Positions 1 to 6,197 of a stretch of 7,027 bases of DNA are shown piece after piece. The notes under the pieces were generated by a model that was not told the origin of the DNA, made no database searches, and saw only the letters and a list, made by a program, of their open reading frames with translations. The DNA is taken from positions 1-7,027 of the forward strand of contig JAFOMB010000005.1 in assembly GCA_017419065.1 (NCBI GenBank), in the 5' to 3' direction. The translations under genes were made by a program, and so were the position numbers. Every line of letters starts with the position of its first letter. The first letter of the stretch is position 1. Source of the DNA: Erysipelotrichaceae bacterium (GTDB taxonomy: Bacteria; Bacillota_I; Bacilli_A; Erysipelotrichales; Erysipelotrichaceae).

Positions 1-23
1 TCGGTAAAATAGTTTCTCGGCAT
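1..23 (-). CDS. possible start of a minus-strand gene running off the left edge
   Basis: On the minus strand an ATG at 23-21 opens a frame (MPRNYFT) that stays open to the window edge. A GAGGTGA ribosome-binding-like sequence lies at 40-34, with 10 bases between its last base and the ATG. A second ATG at 34-32, in another frame, is too close to that site. It would lie just downstream of the reductase terminator and so would be a separate transcription unit. Only seven codons are visible, so no function can be given. The plus strand also has a short open frame across 3-59 that I cannot exclude as the end of a gene. Confidence 0.22.
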
Positions 24-58
24 AAGAGAGACATCACCTCACTTTCTTTCAGTGTATA

Positions 59-111
59 GAAAAACCCAAAGAGGGGTACACCTTTTTATTTCAGTGTCTA
101 CTCTTTGGGTT
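59..111 (-). terminator. intrinsic terminator after the aldo/keto reductase
   Basis: A perfect 11-base inverted repeat, AACCCAAAGAG at 63-73 and CTCTTTGGGTT at 101-111, encloses a 27-base loop. In the minus direction the second arm runs into TTTTT (64-60); in the plus direction there is no T-run. This marks it as a minus-strand terminator, starting 21 bases after the reductase stop. Inside the loop, ACAC (78-81) can pair with GTGT (94-97), which would shorten the effective loop. Confidence 0.7.
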
Positions 112-132
112 ACAGTTTACTGACCTCCCTTT

Positions 133-1200
133 TTATTTCTGTTCCTCTTCGTTGATATTCATATGCATGATGTTCCGGTATTTCGATCCCGGTGTCCTCT
201 CTAGTTCAAAAGGCTCTCCTTCGATGATCGGGAACTGTCTGATGAAGGAAGTGATCTCCTCTCTGTCTTTTTCGGAGAGGTCAAAGGAGAAGATGCGGAC
301 ATTGTCATCGACATGACGGGAATTGCGGACCCCGATGACGACAGCCGCGACACCTTCCTTATCCAGGATATAGCGGGAAGCCAGCTGGGAGATGCCGACA
401 TTGTATTTATGAGCGGTCTTTTCCAGTAAGAGGAGAAGTTCCTGATAGGCATCCCAGCCCATGGAATCATCGATGATCTGCAGGTATTTGACCTGGGATC
501 GTGTCTCCGGAAGAAGACCTTCTCTCTTTCTTCCGATGTATCTCTCTGCCAGGAATCCTCCGGCCAAAGTGCCGTAGCAGATCAGCGGGATGTTTTCCTC
601 GAGACAGTACTTCTGCAGTTTCTTTTCCGGTCTTCTGTCAAAGAGGGAATACTGGGCCTGACAGGAAGCGATCTTCACTCCGGCGTCTACCAGCATCTTC
701 AGATGACCGGTATCGAAATTGGTGACGGAGACATTGCGGATCTTTCCCTTTTCCTTGAGCTTCTGCAGGCACTGGGCTGTCTTCACCATGCCGGGGATCT
801 CATAATCCCACCAGTGGAACTGTACGACATCGAGAACGGTCTTATTTAAACGGGAGAGGGAGCGGTCGATGATGGACTCCGTAAAGGCATCGTCGACCTT
901 GCCGAGATATTCAAGATCCGGCACGTACTTCGTATGGACCTGGATGTCTTCTTCCTTAAAGGAAGGATCCTTCTTTCTTTCAGCGATGTATTCACCGATG
1001 AACTCCTCTGCTCCGGTATAGATATCGGCGCAGTCAAAGCTTGTAAAACCTCTCTCTTCCAGAAGACAGAAGGCCTTCTTCACATCAGACATATCCAGAG
1101 GACCGTTGAGACTGTGCCCCAAAGACAGCTGCCAGCAGCCGTTCAATACCCGGGCGATCTCATATCCCGGTGCGAGTTCTATTCTTTCCGCTTTTTTCAT
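133..1200 (-). CDS. aldo/keto reductase family oxidoreductase
   Basis: This is a 355-residue, probably cytoplasmic, NAD(P)H-dependent reductase of aldehydes, ketones or sugars; the substrate cannot be read from the sequence. The AKR catalytic tetrad is intact: Asp56 and Tyr61 in FDCADIY, Lys91 in VHTKY, and His129 in QFHWWD. Cofactor-binding elements follow the family order: VSVTNFD near 157-163, CQAQYSLFDRR at 180-190, YGTLAGGF near 209-216, and IGVRNSRHVDDN near 289-300, which usually contacts the NADP 2'-phosphate. About 25 residues after the core form a C-terminal tail longer than in many AKRs. The ATG is supported by AGGAG at 1210-1206 with a 5-base spacer. It overlaps the stop of the upstream small gene as ATGA, so translation is probably coupled. 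A minus-strand terminator follows. The family is certain; the specific reaction is unknown. Confidence 0.95.
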   Translation of the reverse strand: MKKAERIELAPGYEIARVLNGCWQLSLGHSLNGPLDMSDVKKAFCLLEERGFTSFDCADIYTGAEEFIGEYIAERKKDPSFKEEDIQVHTKYVPDLEYLGKVDDAFTESIIDRSLSRLNKTVLDVVQFHWWDYEIPGMVKTAQCLQKLKEKGKIRNVSVTNFDTGHLKMLVDAGVKIASCQAQYSLFDRRPEKKLQKYCLEENIPLICYGTLAGGFLAERYIGRKREGLLPETRSQVKYLQIIDDSMGWDAYQELLLLLEKTAHKYNVGISQLASRYILDKEGVAAVVIGVRNSRHVDDNVRIFSFDLSEKDREEITSFIRQFPIIEGEPFELERTPGSKYRNIMHMNINEEEQK

Positions 1201-1538
1201 TCCTTCTCCTCTCTGGCAGGTACCGCTGTCACCTCATGATGGGAGAAGACTCTCTTCCCGATCCTGCTGATCTTGAAGCGGGCACCGCAGTTAGGATCCG
1301 GACAGGCGATGTATTCATCGCTTTCCATCCAGTCATTCTTCTGCAGAGGACGCTGTTTGGCAGGGAGCAGGGGAAGCAGGGCTGAAAGGGCATAGAGAGA
1401 AAAAGCCGTCTTTTCCTCGAAGACGAGATTCTCGCCTTCCACCAGGAAATGATCTCCGGTGTGATGGGAACAGACGTAAGGCTTCTCTCCTTCCACGACC
1501 TCGACTTTCAGATCGTAGAGTTCAAAAGAGTCATCCAT
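1197..1538 (-). CDS. TIGR04076-like small protein of unknown function, coupled to the aldo/keto reductase
   Basis: This is a 113-residue protein with no signal peptide or membrane segment. I assign it to the TIGR04076 type (uncharacterised) from its N-terminal YDLKVEVVEG strand, the Cys/His/Gly/Asp segment CSHHTGDHF at 23-31, and the closing ACPDPNCGARFKISRI at 78-93, which resembles the family's Cys-rich end followed by FKI-R. Cys79 and Cys84, with Cys23 and His25-26, could bind a metal, but this is inference. The frame stays open to an earlier ATG at 1625, giving 142 residues. I prefer the start at 1538 because GAGG at 1550-1547 lies 8 bases upstream, both candidate -10 boxes (1569-1564 and 1611-1606) lie downstream of the longer start, and the extra 29 residues do not look like part of the family. 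Its stop overlaps the reductase start by four bases (1197-1200), suggesting a joint role. Confidence 0.8.
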   Translation of the reverse strand: MDDSFELYDLKVEVVEGEKPYVCSHHTGDHFLVEGENLVFEEKTAFSLYALSALLPLLPAKQRPLQKNDWMESDEYIACPDPNCGARFKISRIGKRVFSHHEVTAVPAREEKE

Positions 1539-1563
1539 TTTCTTTACCTCGGTACATAAGCCT

Positions 1564-1569
1564 ATTATA
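1564..1569 (-). promoter_or_regulatory. -10 box of the small-protein/reductase operon
   Basis: A perfect TATAAT lies on the minus strand at 1569-1564. Transcription would start near 1557, giving a leader of about 19 bases that just includes the ribosome binding site at 1550-1547. No good -35 is seen at the expected distance, so the promoter may be weak or activator-dependent. Confidence 0.5.
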
Positions 1570-1602
1570 GATTCTGCACAGGATCCTCTTTCCCCGGCAG
1601 GC

Positions 1603-1619
1603 CCTTTTATACCAAAAGG
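1603..1619. repeat. inverted repeat CCTTTT-N5-AAAAGG in the divergent promoter region
   Basis: CCTTTT at 1603-1608 and AAAAGG at 1614-1619 form a perfect 6-base dyad around ATACC. It lies between the divergent small-protein and galM promoters and overlaps the extended -10 at 1614-1606. It could be an operator or a weak hairpin. It is short enough to be chance, and no regulator gene is nearby. Confidence 0.35.
1606..1614 (-). promoter_or_regulatory. alternative extended -10 for the small-protein/reductase operon
   Basis: The minus strand reads TGGTATAAA at 1614-1606, an extended -10 (TGn plus a 5/6 hexamer) that can work without a -35. It sits inside the inverted repeat 1603-1619, so a factor bound there would cover it. 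Transcription would start near 1599, still upstream of the chosen start codon at 1538. Confidence 0.35.
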
Positions 1620-1635
1620 AAACATGGATGATCTT

Positions 1636-1664
1636 TTGTGCTCAGAGTGAGGATGAGATATAGT
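1636..1664 (+). promoter_or_regulatory. candidate galM promoter
   Basis: TTGTGC at 1636-1641 and TATAGT at 1659-1664 are separated by 17 bases, the ideal spacing; the boxes match consensus at 3/6 and 5/6. The start would fall near 1671, about 22 bases before the galM ATG and just upstream of its ribosome binding site (AAGGAGA at 1679-1685). Confidence 0.5.
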
Positions 1665-1692
1665 GTAGAAGAGGAAACAAGGAGAGAAAACT

Positions 1693-2637
1693 ATGTATCA
1701 TACGATAGAGAATGAAGACATCCGGGTCACGGTAAGCGATCTGGGTGCGACACTGGTCAGATTCATAGAGAAGAAAAGCGGACAGGATATCGTTCTGGGT
1801 TTCAATCAGGAAGAAGACTACCTGACTCATAAAGGACCGCACTTAGGCGCGACAGTCGGCAGGAACGCGAACAGGATCGGGAAGGCGAGATTCGAACTGA
1901 ACGGAAAGACCTACCAGCTGGATGTCAATGACAACGGCAATCAGCTCCATGGCGGCAGCGACAACTTCTCCTTCCGCAGATGGGACGTTGAAGAAAAGAA
2001 GGAGGATTCCATTACCTTTACTCTTTTCTCCGAAGACGGCGATCAGGGCTTCCCGGGAAACCTCCGTGTCAAAGTGACGTATTCCCTGGAAGGAAACAGG
2101 CTGCACATGGACTATGAAGGGATAGCCGATCAGGATACGCTCTTCAATATGACCAACCATGCCTATTTCAATCTGGGAGATGAAGACATCCTGAAAGAGG
2201 AACTGAAGATCTTCACGGATACCTATTCTCCGACCGATGAACACTCCCTGACCCTGGAGACCTCTCTTCCGGCAGCAGGGACGCCATATGACTTCTGCGA
2301 CTACCGCGTGATAGGGGAAGCGATCTCCGCTTTACCTTGCGGTATCGACAACAACTACGTCTTTGAGGACACTGCCTATAAGCACATGGCCTCGTTGAGG
2401 AATGAGAGATTCCAGCTGGATGTCTATTCCGATCTGCCGGACATGCACTTCTATACGGCCTATTATCTGGACGGTTTTAAAGGCAAGGACGGTGTCATCT
2501 ACGGCCCTTATAAGGGAGCGGCCCTGGAGTGCCAGTATTATCCAAACGGGATCAATTATGAAGGCTATCTCAAACCTGTCCTGAAAAAAGGAGAGAAGGC
2601 CAAACACCGCATCACCTATCAGATCACTCAGAGATAA
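1693..2637 (+). CDS. galM: aldose 1-epimerase (galactose mutarotase)
   Basis: This cytoplasmic enzyme interconverts alpha and beta anomers of galactose, glucose and related sugars, feeding the beta-to-alpha step ahead of galactokinase in the Leloir pathway. The 314 residues span one complete GalM beta-sandwich domain, slightly shorter than typical 330-350-residue forms. The expected active-site positions are present: Arg61 in GRNANRIG, His86 in QLHGG, the general acid His156 in TNHAYFNL, Asp219 in GIDNNYVF, and the general base Glu279 in ALECQYYP. The ATG is supported by AAGGAGA at 1679-1685. It is a single-gene unit: its promoter diverges from the reductase operon and a terminator begins in its stop codon. 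No other galactose genes are in the window, so its sugar partner cannot be inferred. Family members acting on other aldoses look similar, so the galactose label is by family. Confidence 0.95.
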   Translation: MYHTIENEDIRVTVSDLGATLVRFIEKKSGQDIVLGFNQEEDYLTHKGPHLGATVGRNANRIGKARFELNGKTYQLDVNDNGNQLHGGSDNFSFRRWDVEEKKEDSITFTLFSEDGDQGFPGNLRVKVTYSLEGNRLHMDYEGIADQDTLFNMTNHAYFNLGDEDILKEELKIFTDTYSPTDEHSLTLETSLPAAGTPYDFCDYRVIGEAISALPCGIDNNYVFEDTAYKHMASLRNERFQLDVYSDLPDMHFYTAYYLDGFKGKDGVIYGPYKGAALECQYYPNGINYEGYLKPVLKKGEKAKHRITYQITQR

Positions 2638-2658
2638 GAGACAGAAATGTCTCTTTTT
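2636..2658 (+). terminator. intrinsic terminator of galM
   Basis: AAGAGACA at 2636-2643 pairs perfectly with TGTCTCTT at 2648-2655 across a GAAA tetraloop (2644-2647) and runs into a T-run to 2658, then CTTT. The left arm starts inside the galM stop codon (TAA 2635-2637), so translation ends within the hairpin. Confidence 0.8.
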
Positions 2659-2689
2659 CTTTGGGACTTTCCTTCCAGAAAAAAGGGGA

Positions 2690-2695
2690 TATAAT
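2690..2695 (+). promoter_or_regulatory. -10 box of the MATE/esterase operon
   Basis: A perfect TATAAT at 2690-2695 lies 27 bases before the MATE start codon. The likely start near 2702 leaves about 21 bases of leader, just containing AAGGAGGG (2709-2716). The -35 is poor (TTTCCT at 2668-2673, 16-base spacing). Confidence 0.55.
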
Positions 2696-2722
2696 GATTC
2701 TATCGTTCAAGGAGGGAAGCGC

Positions 2723-4090
2723 ATGAAAAAGGGAAACAGCAGCCTGGATATCATCAACGGACCTCTGTATAAAAACATCATGATCTTCTCCATCCCGCTG
2801 ATGTTTTCCCAGATGCTTCAGATCCTCTTCAACTCGGCAGATACCATCATCGTGGGAAAGTTCGCCGGGGACAGCGCGCTGGCAGCCGTCGGAGCTACGA
2901 GCTCCATCGTCTTCCTTCTGACGTCGCTGTTCAGCGGCCTTGCGACCGGTTCCAATGTCCTGATCGCCCGCTTCGTAGGTCTCGGCAATAAGCAGAAGAT
3001 CTCCGATGCGGTACATACCTCCATCCTGATCGCCTTACTGAGCGGATTCTTTCTGACCTTCGCGGGCTTTTTCTCAGCCCGTTTCCTGCTGGGTCTCATG
3101 GATACCCCGGCGGATATCCTCGATCAGAGCACCCTCTACATGAGGATATACTTCGCCGGTGTCCTGTTCCTGCTGCTGTTCGACTTCGGCTCGGCGATCC
3201 TGCGCTCCAAAGGCGATACGAAGAGACCTCTCTACTTCCTGATCATCTCCGGCATCATCAACGTCATCCTCAATCTCTTCACGGTCATCATATTGAGATG
3301 GGATGTCGCCGGTGTCGCAACGGCTACCGTCATCTCGGAAGCGGTCTCGGCCTTCTTAGTCGTCTTCATCCTTCTGAAAGAGGAAGGGGAGATGAAACTC
3401 GACTGGAAGAAACTCCATCTGAATAAGGAGATCACGAAGGACATCCTGCGCATCGGCATCCCGGCCGGGCTCTCCGGTGTCATCTTCTCCTTATCGAACG
3501 TCTTCATCCAGTCCGCCATCAACTCCTTCAACAGCACCTCTGTCGTCGCCGGCAATTCCGCCGGTGCCAACATCGAGGGCTATGTCTATATCGGCTATAC
3601 CGGGATCGTCCAGGCGACGATCACCTTCACGAGCCAGGTCATGGGTGCCGGAAGAAAGGACAGACTCTTCCCGATCCTGAAGGCAACGGTCATTTTAGTC
3701 ACCGGACTGACCATCGTCGCCAGTGCTCTGGTGTGCCTGGGAGGTCCGTGGATCCTCCGCTTATATACTGACGAACCTTCCGTCGTCGACATCGGGATGA
3801 TCCGCACGAACTGGGTCGCCAAATACCTCGTGCTCAACGGCCTGATGGACGCCTTCGTCAACTCCATGAGAGGCATGGGTGTCTCGACTCTGCCGACACT
3901 GCTCATGGTTTTGGGGATCTGTATCGTGCGCATGATGTGGCTGGGATTTGTCTTCCCGGCTATGAAGACCCTGGATTCCATCTACATGTGCTATCCGGTC
4001 AGCTGGATCATCACTCTCATCATCGAGATCGTCCTGTGGGTCATCGTTTACAGGCGGGTCATGGCTTCCTGGCATTTTAAAGACAGATAG
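2723..4090 (+). CDS. MATE family multidrug/toxic-compound efflux transporter
   Basis: This 455-residue inner-membrane protein is the usual length for a 12-helix MATE exporter driven by a Na+ or H+ gradient. Two homologous halves are visible. The first opens at about residues 15-45 with the family signature around FSIPLMFSQMLQILFNSAD, where Asp40 in TM1 is a conserved polar site, followed by TIIVGKFAGDSALAAVGA. The second opens near 242 with LRIGIPAGLSGVIFSLSNVF. The paired loops RSKGDTKRPL (161-170) and RGMGVSTLPTL (383-393) mark the same position in each half. A basic, hydrophilic linker around 219-240 joins them. The ATG follows the strong AAGGAGGG at 2709-2716 by 6 bases. The esterase starts 40 bases downstream with no terminator between, so the two are probably co-transcribed. 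The exported substrate is unknown; the neighbour suggests an organic acid or phenolic as a hypothesis only. Confidence 0.96.
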   Translation: MKKGNSSLDIINGPLYKNIMIFSIPLMFSQMLQILFNSADTIIVGKFAGDSALAAVGATSSIVFLLTSLFSGLATGSNVLIARFVGLGNKQKISDAVHTSILIALLSGFFLTFAGFFSARFLLGLMDTPADILDQSTLYMRIYFAGVLFLLLFDFGSAILRSKGDTKRPLYFLIISGIINVILNLFTVIILRWDVAGVATATVISEAVSAFLVVFILLKEEGEMKLDWKKLHLNKEITKDILRIGIPAGLSGVIFSLSNVFIQSAINSFNSTSVVAGNSAGANIEGYVYIGYTGIVQATITFTSQVMGAGRKDRLFPILKATVILVTGLTIVASALVCLGGPWILRLYTDEPSVVDIGMIRTNWVAKYLVLNGLMDAFVNSMRGMGVSTLPTLLMVLGICIVRMMWLGFVFPAMKTLDSIYMCYPVSWIITLIIEIVLWVIVYRRVMASWHFKDR

Positions 4091-4130
4091 CCTATGATGG
4101 AAGGAGAAACACCGAAAGGATCAAAAGATC

Positions 4131-4877
4131 ATGATGAAAGAATTCTATCTGAATGATGACGGGATCGCCTTACACTGCAAGCTCGACAAACCGGAGGATA
4201 CTGACAGATGTCCGCTGCTTCTGATGTTTCACGGACTGACCGGCCACATGGAAGAAGACCATATCGCCGGGCTTTGCGAAGCGGTCAATAAACTGGGCAT
4301 CGCCACCCTGCGTGCCGAACTCTACGGACACGGGAAAAGCGGCGGCGCCTTTGAAGATCACACCCTCCTCAAGTGGATCAACAACGCCCTTACAGTCATT
4401 GAATACGCGCAGTCTTTGGATTTCGTGACAGAATACTATGTCAGCGGCCACTCCCAGGGAGGTCTTCTGACTATCCTGCTGAGCGGTTTAAAAAACGACC
4501 TCTTCAAAGCCGTCATCCCGCTTTCCCCGGCACTGGTAATCACGGAAGGAGCCCGTAAGGGAAGTCTTTTAGGCCTGCCGTTTGATCCGGAACACATCCC
4601 GGAGAAGATCGTGATGGGAGACAGAGTGCTCAAGGGAAATTACTTCGCGACAGCCCAGCTGCTCCATCCGGAAGAGATGATGGAGAGATATCACGGACCG
4701 GTTCTCATCGTCCACGGAGACGAAGATGAAGCCGTGCCGTTCTCCTGTTCTATAGACGCCATCAAACACTATGAACACGGAAAACTGGTCGCTGTAGCGC
4801 ACGCGGACCATTGCTTTACCGGCCATCTGGAGGAACTCTTTCAGGCCGTTACGGATTTCCTGAAGGAACTGGATTGA
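4131..4877 (+). CDS. alpha/beta-hydrolase, probable cinnamoyl/feruloyl esterase (Est1E-like)
   Basis: This is a 248-residue cytoplasmic serine esterase with no signal peptide. The catalytic triad is complete: Ser108 in the nucleophile elbow GHSQGG, Asp199 in HGDEDEAVP, and His227 in ADHCF. HGLTGHMEEDH at 34-44 supplies the oxyanion-hole region, and RAELYGHGKSGGAFEDHTL at 61-79 is a further conserved block. A lid-like insert lies at about 132-187. From memory, these blocks and the triad spacing closely match Butyrivibrio Est1E and Lactobacillus cinnamoyl esterases, which release ferulic, coumaric or caffeic acid from plant esters; no alignment was run. The ribosome binding site is modest (AAAGGA 4115-4120), 10 bases from the first ATG and 13 from a second in-frame ATG at 4134, so either may be used. 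It lies 40 bases after the MATE gene and ends at a terminator, making it last in the operon. A broader esterase or lipase role remains possible. Confidence 0.88.
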   Translation: MMKEFYLNDDGIALHCKLDKPEDTDRCPLLLMFHGLTGHMEEDHIAGLCEAVNKLGIATLRAELYGHGKSGGAFEDHTLLKWINNALTVIEYAQSLDFVTEYYVSGHSQGGLLTILLSGLKNDLFKAVIPLSPALVITEGARKGSLLGLPFDPEHIPEKIVMGDRVLKGNYFATAQLLHPEEMMERYHGPVLIVHGDEDEAVPFSCSIDAIKHYEHGKLVAVAHADHCFTGHLEELFQAVTDFLKELD

Positions 4878-4879
4878 CG

Positions 4880-4902
4880 AAGGACGCATTCGCGTCTTTT
4901 TT
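4880..4902 (+). terminator. intrinsic terminator after the esterase
   Basis: GACGC at 4883-4887 pairs with GCGTC at 4892-4896 around an ATTC loop, extended by a G-U and two A-U pairs (4880-4882 with 4897-4899), and followed by T at 4897-4902. It begins 3 bases after the esterase stop and separates this operon from arcA. Confidence 0.75.
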
Positions 4903-4914
4903 ACGGGAAAAACT

Positions 4915-4923
4915 TGGTAGAAT
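4915..4923 (+). promoter_or_regulatory. extended -10 promoter of arcAB
   Basis: TGGTAGAAT at 4915-4923 is an extended -10 (TGn followed by a 5/6 hexamer). There is no credible -35, because that region is filled by the preceding terminator's T-run (TCTTTT at 4895-4900). The expected start near 4930 gives a leader of about 18 bases containing AAGGAG (4937-4942). I saw no clear arginine-repressor box or catabolite-repression (cre) site. Confidence 0.5.
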
Positions 4924-4947
4924 GGAAGAAGACAAAAAGGAGTACAC

Positions 4948-6183
4948 ATGAAAGGAATCCATGTTAAAAACGAAATAGATCCTCTGAAGAGAGTCCTTCT
5001 GCACCGTCCGGGAAGAGAACTTCTCAATCTCACACCGGACCGTCTGGAAGAACTCCTTTTTGACGACATCCCTTATCTGAAGACAGCCCAGGAGGAACAC
5101 GATGCTTTTGCCCAGGTGCTGAGAGACAACGGCACAGAAGTCGTCTATCTGGAAGACCTCATGAGCGAAGTGCTGGAAAAAGATCCATCCCTGGTCAAAC
5201 CGTTTCTATACCAGTGGCTTTCGGAAGGCAACATCAAGACCACCCGCTGGCAGGATAAGCTCTACCAGTATCTGATCGATCACTATCAGGGGAAAGACCT
5301 CGTCCTCAAGACGATGGAAGGCATCACTCTCAAGGAGATGGGACATGGCATCAAGGCCTACTCCCTGCAGGACCGCATCGCCCAGGCCGATGAGCTCATC
5401 GTCGACCCGATGCCGAACCTCTACTTCCAGAGAGATCCTCTGGCCACAGTCGGAGAAGGTGTCTTCTTACCGAGGATGCGCTTTCCGACGAGAAACAGAG
5501 AGACGATCTACATGGACTACATCCTGCGCTATCATCCGGATTTCCAGGGAGTGAAGCGCTACTATGACCGAAGTGATCACGCCAATCTGGAAGGCGGCGA
5601 TGTCCTCAACCTGAGTGAAGACATCCTGGCGATCGGCATCTCCCAGAGAACTTCTCCGGACGCCATCGAAAAAGCCGCCTGCCGTCTCTTCGATGATCCG
5701 GAAGCGAAGATCCGCACCATCCTGGCCTTCAAGATCCCGAATACCCGTGCCTTCATGCATCTGGATACGGTATTCAACAGGATCGACATCGATAAATACA
5801 CTGTCCATCCGGGCATCCTGGGACCGCTGGAGATCTATGAGATCACCCCGTCCCTCAAGGCGGATAAGAAGCCGGGAGACCTCCACATCGAAAGACTCGA
5901 TACGGAACTGGAAGAAGTCCTGGAGAAATACACCGGCGTCGATCATGTGAAGCTGATCAAGTGCGGCGGCGATGATCCGATCGCTTCCGCCAGAGAACAG
6001 TGGAACGACGGTTCCAATACCCTCTGCATCGCTCCGGGAAAGGTCATCGTCTATGACCGCAACGAAGTCACCAACGACCTGCTGGAAGAAAGCGGTGTCG
6101 AAGTCTTGAAGATACGCAGTGCCGAGCTCTCCCGAGGAAGAGGCGGTCCGAGATGCATGTCTATGCCGTTATGGCGTGAATAA
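4948..6183 (+). CDS. arcA: arginine deiminase
   Basis: This cytoplasmic enzyme hydrolyses L-arginine to L-citrulline and ammonia, the first step of the arginine deiminase pathway, which yields ATP and protects against acid. The 411-residue length is normal. The guanidino-modifying active site is complete: Asp163 in YFQRDP, Glu215 in NLEGGD, His271 and Asp273 in FMHLDTVF, and the nucleophile Cys403 in GRGGPRCMSMPL. These correspond, from memory, to Asp166, Glu224, His278, Asp280 and Cys406 of the Pseudomonas enzyme. The N-terminal block EIDPLKRVLLHRPGRE is typical of the family and fixes the start, which has AAGGAG at 4937-4942 with a 5-base spacer. The gene ends in tandem stops (TAATAA, 6181-6186), and arcB begins 14 bases later in the same transcript. 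Nothing suggests damage. Confidence 0.98.
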   Translation: MKGIHVKNEIDPLKRVLLHRPGRELLNLTPDRLEELLFDDIPYLKTAQEEHDAFAQVLRDNGTEVVYLEDLMSEVLEKDPSLVKPFLYQWLSEGNIKTTRWQDKLYQYLIDHYQGKDLVLKTMEGITLKEMGHGIKAYSLQDRIAQADELIVDPMPNLYFQRDPLATVGEGVFLPRMRFPTRNRETIYMDYILRYHPDFQGVKRYYDRSDHANLEGGDVLNLSEDILAIGISQRTSPDAIEKAACRLFDDPEAKIRTILAFKIPNTRAFMHLDTVFNRIDIDKYTVHPGILGPLEIYEITPSLKADKKPGDLHIERLDTELEEVLEKYTGVDHVKLIKCGGDDPIASAREQWNDGSNTLCIAPGKVIVYDRNEVTNDLLEESGVEVLKIRSAELSRGRGGPRCMSMPLWRE

Positions 6184-6197
6184 TAAAGGAGAAGAAA

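Noticed and set aside
124..132. A strong GGGAGG ribosome-binding-like sequence on the minus strand just after the reductase stop.
   Set aside because: No ATG, GTG or TTG lies at a usable distance downstream, and the terminator hairpin follows at once.
2661..2666. TTGGGA as the -35 for the MATE operon.
   Set aside because: It is 4/6 to consensus, but the gap to TATAAT at 2690 is 23 bases, too long for a standard promoter.
4119..4130. GATC-AAAA-GATC dyad just before the esterase start, as a hairpin or operator.
   Set aside because: A 4-base stem is too short to be stable or specific, and such dyads are common by chance.
4094..4156. A 20-codon frame starting at an ATG just after the MATE stop and overlapping the esterase start, as a possible leader peptide.
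   Set aside because: It has no ribosome binding site of its own and no distinctive composition. Its AAGGAG and AAAGGA stretches are better explained as purine-rich sequence before the esterase.
5467..5946. A 159-codon open frame on the minus strand inside arcA, and similar long frames antisense to the other genes.
   Set aside because: They mirror the codon pattern of clearly real genes on the other strand, have low-complexity or unfamiliar proteins, and lack ribosome binding sites.
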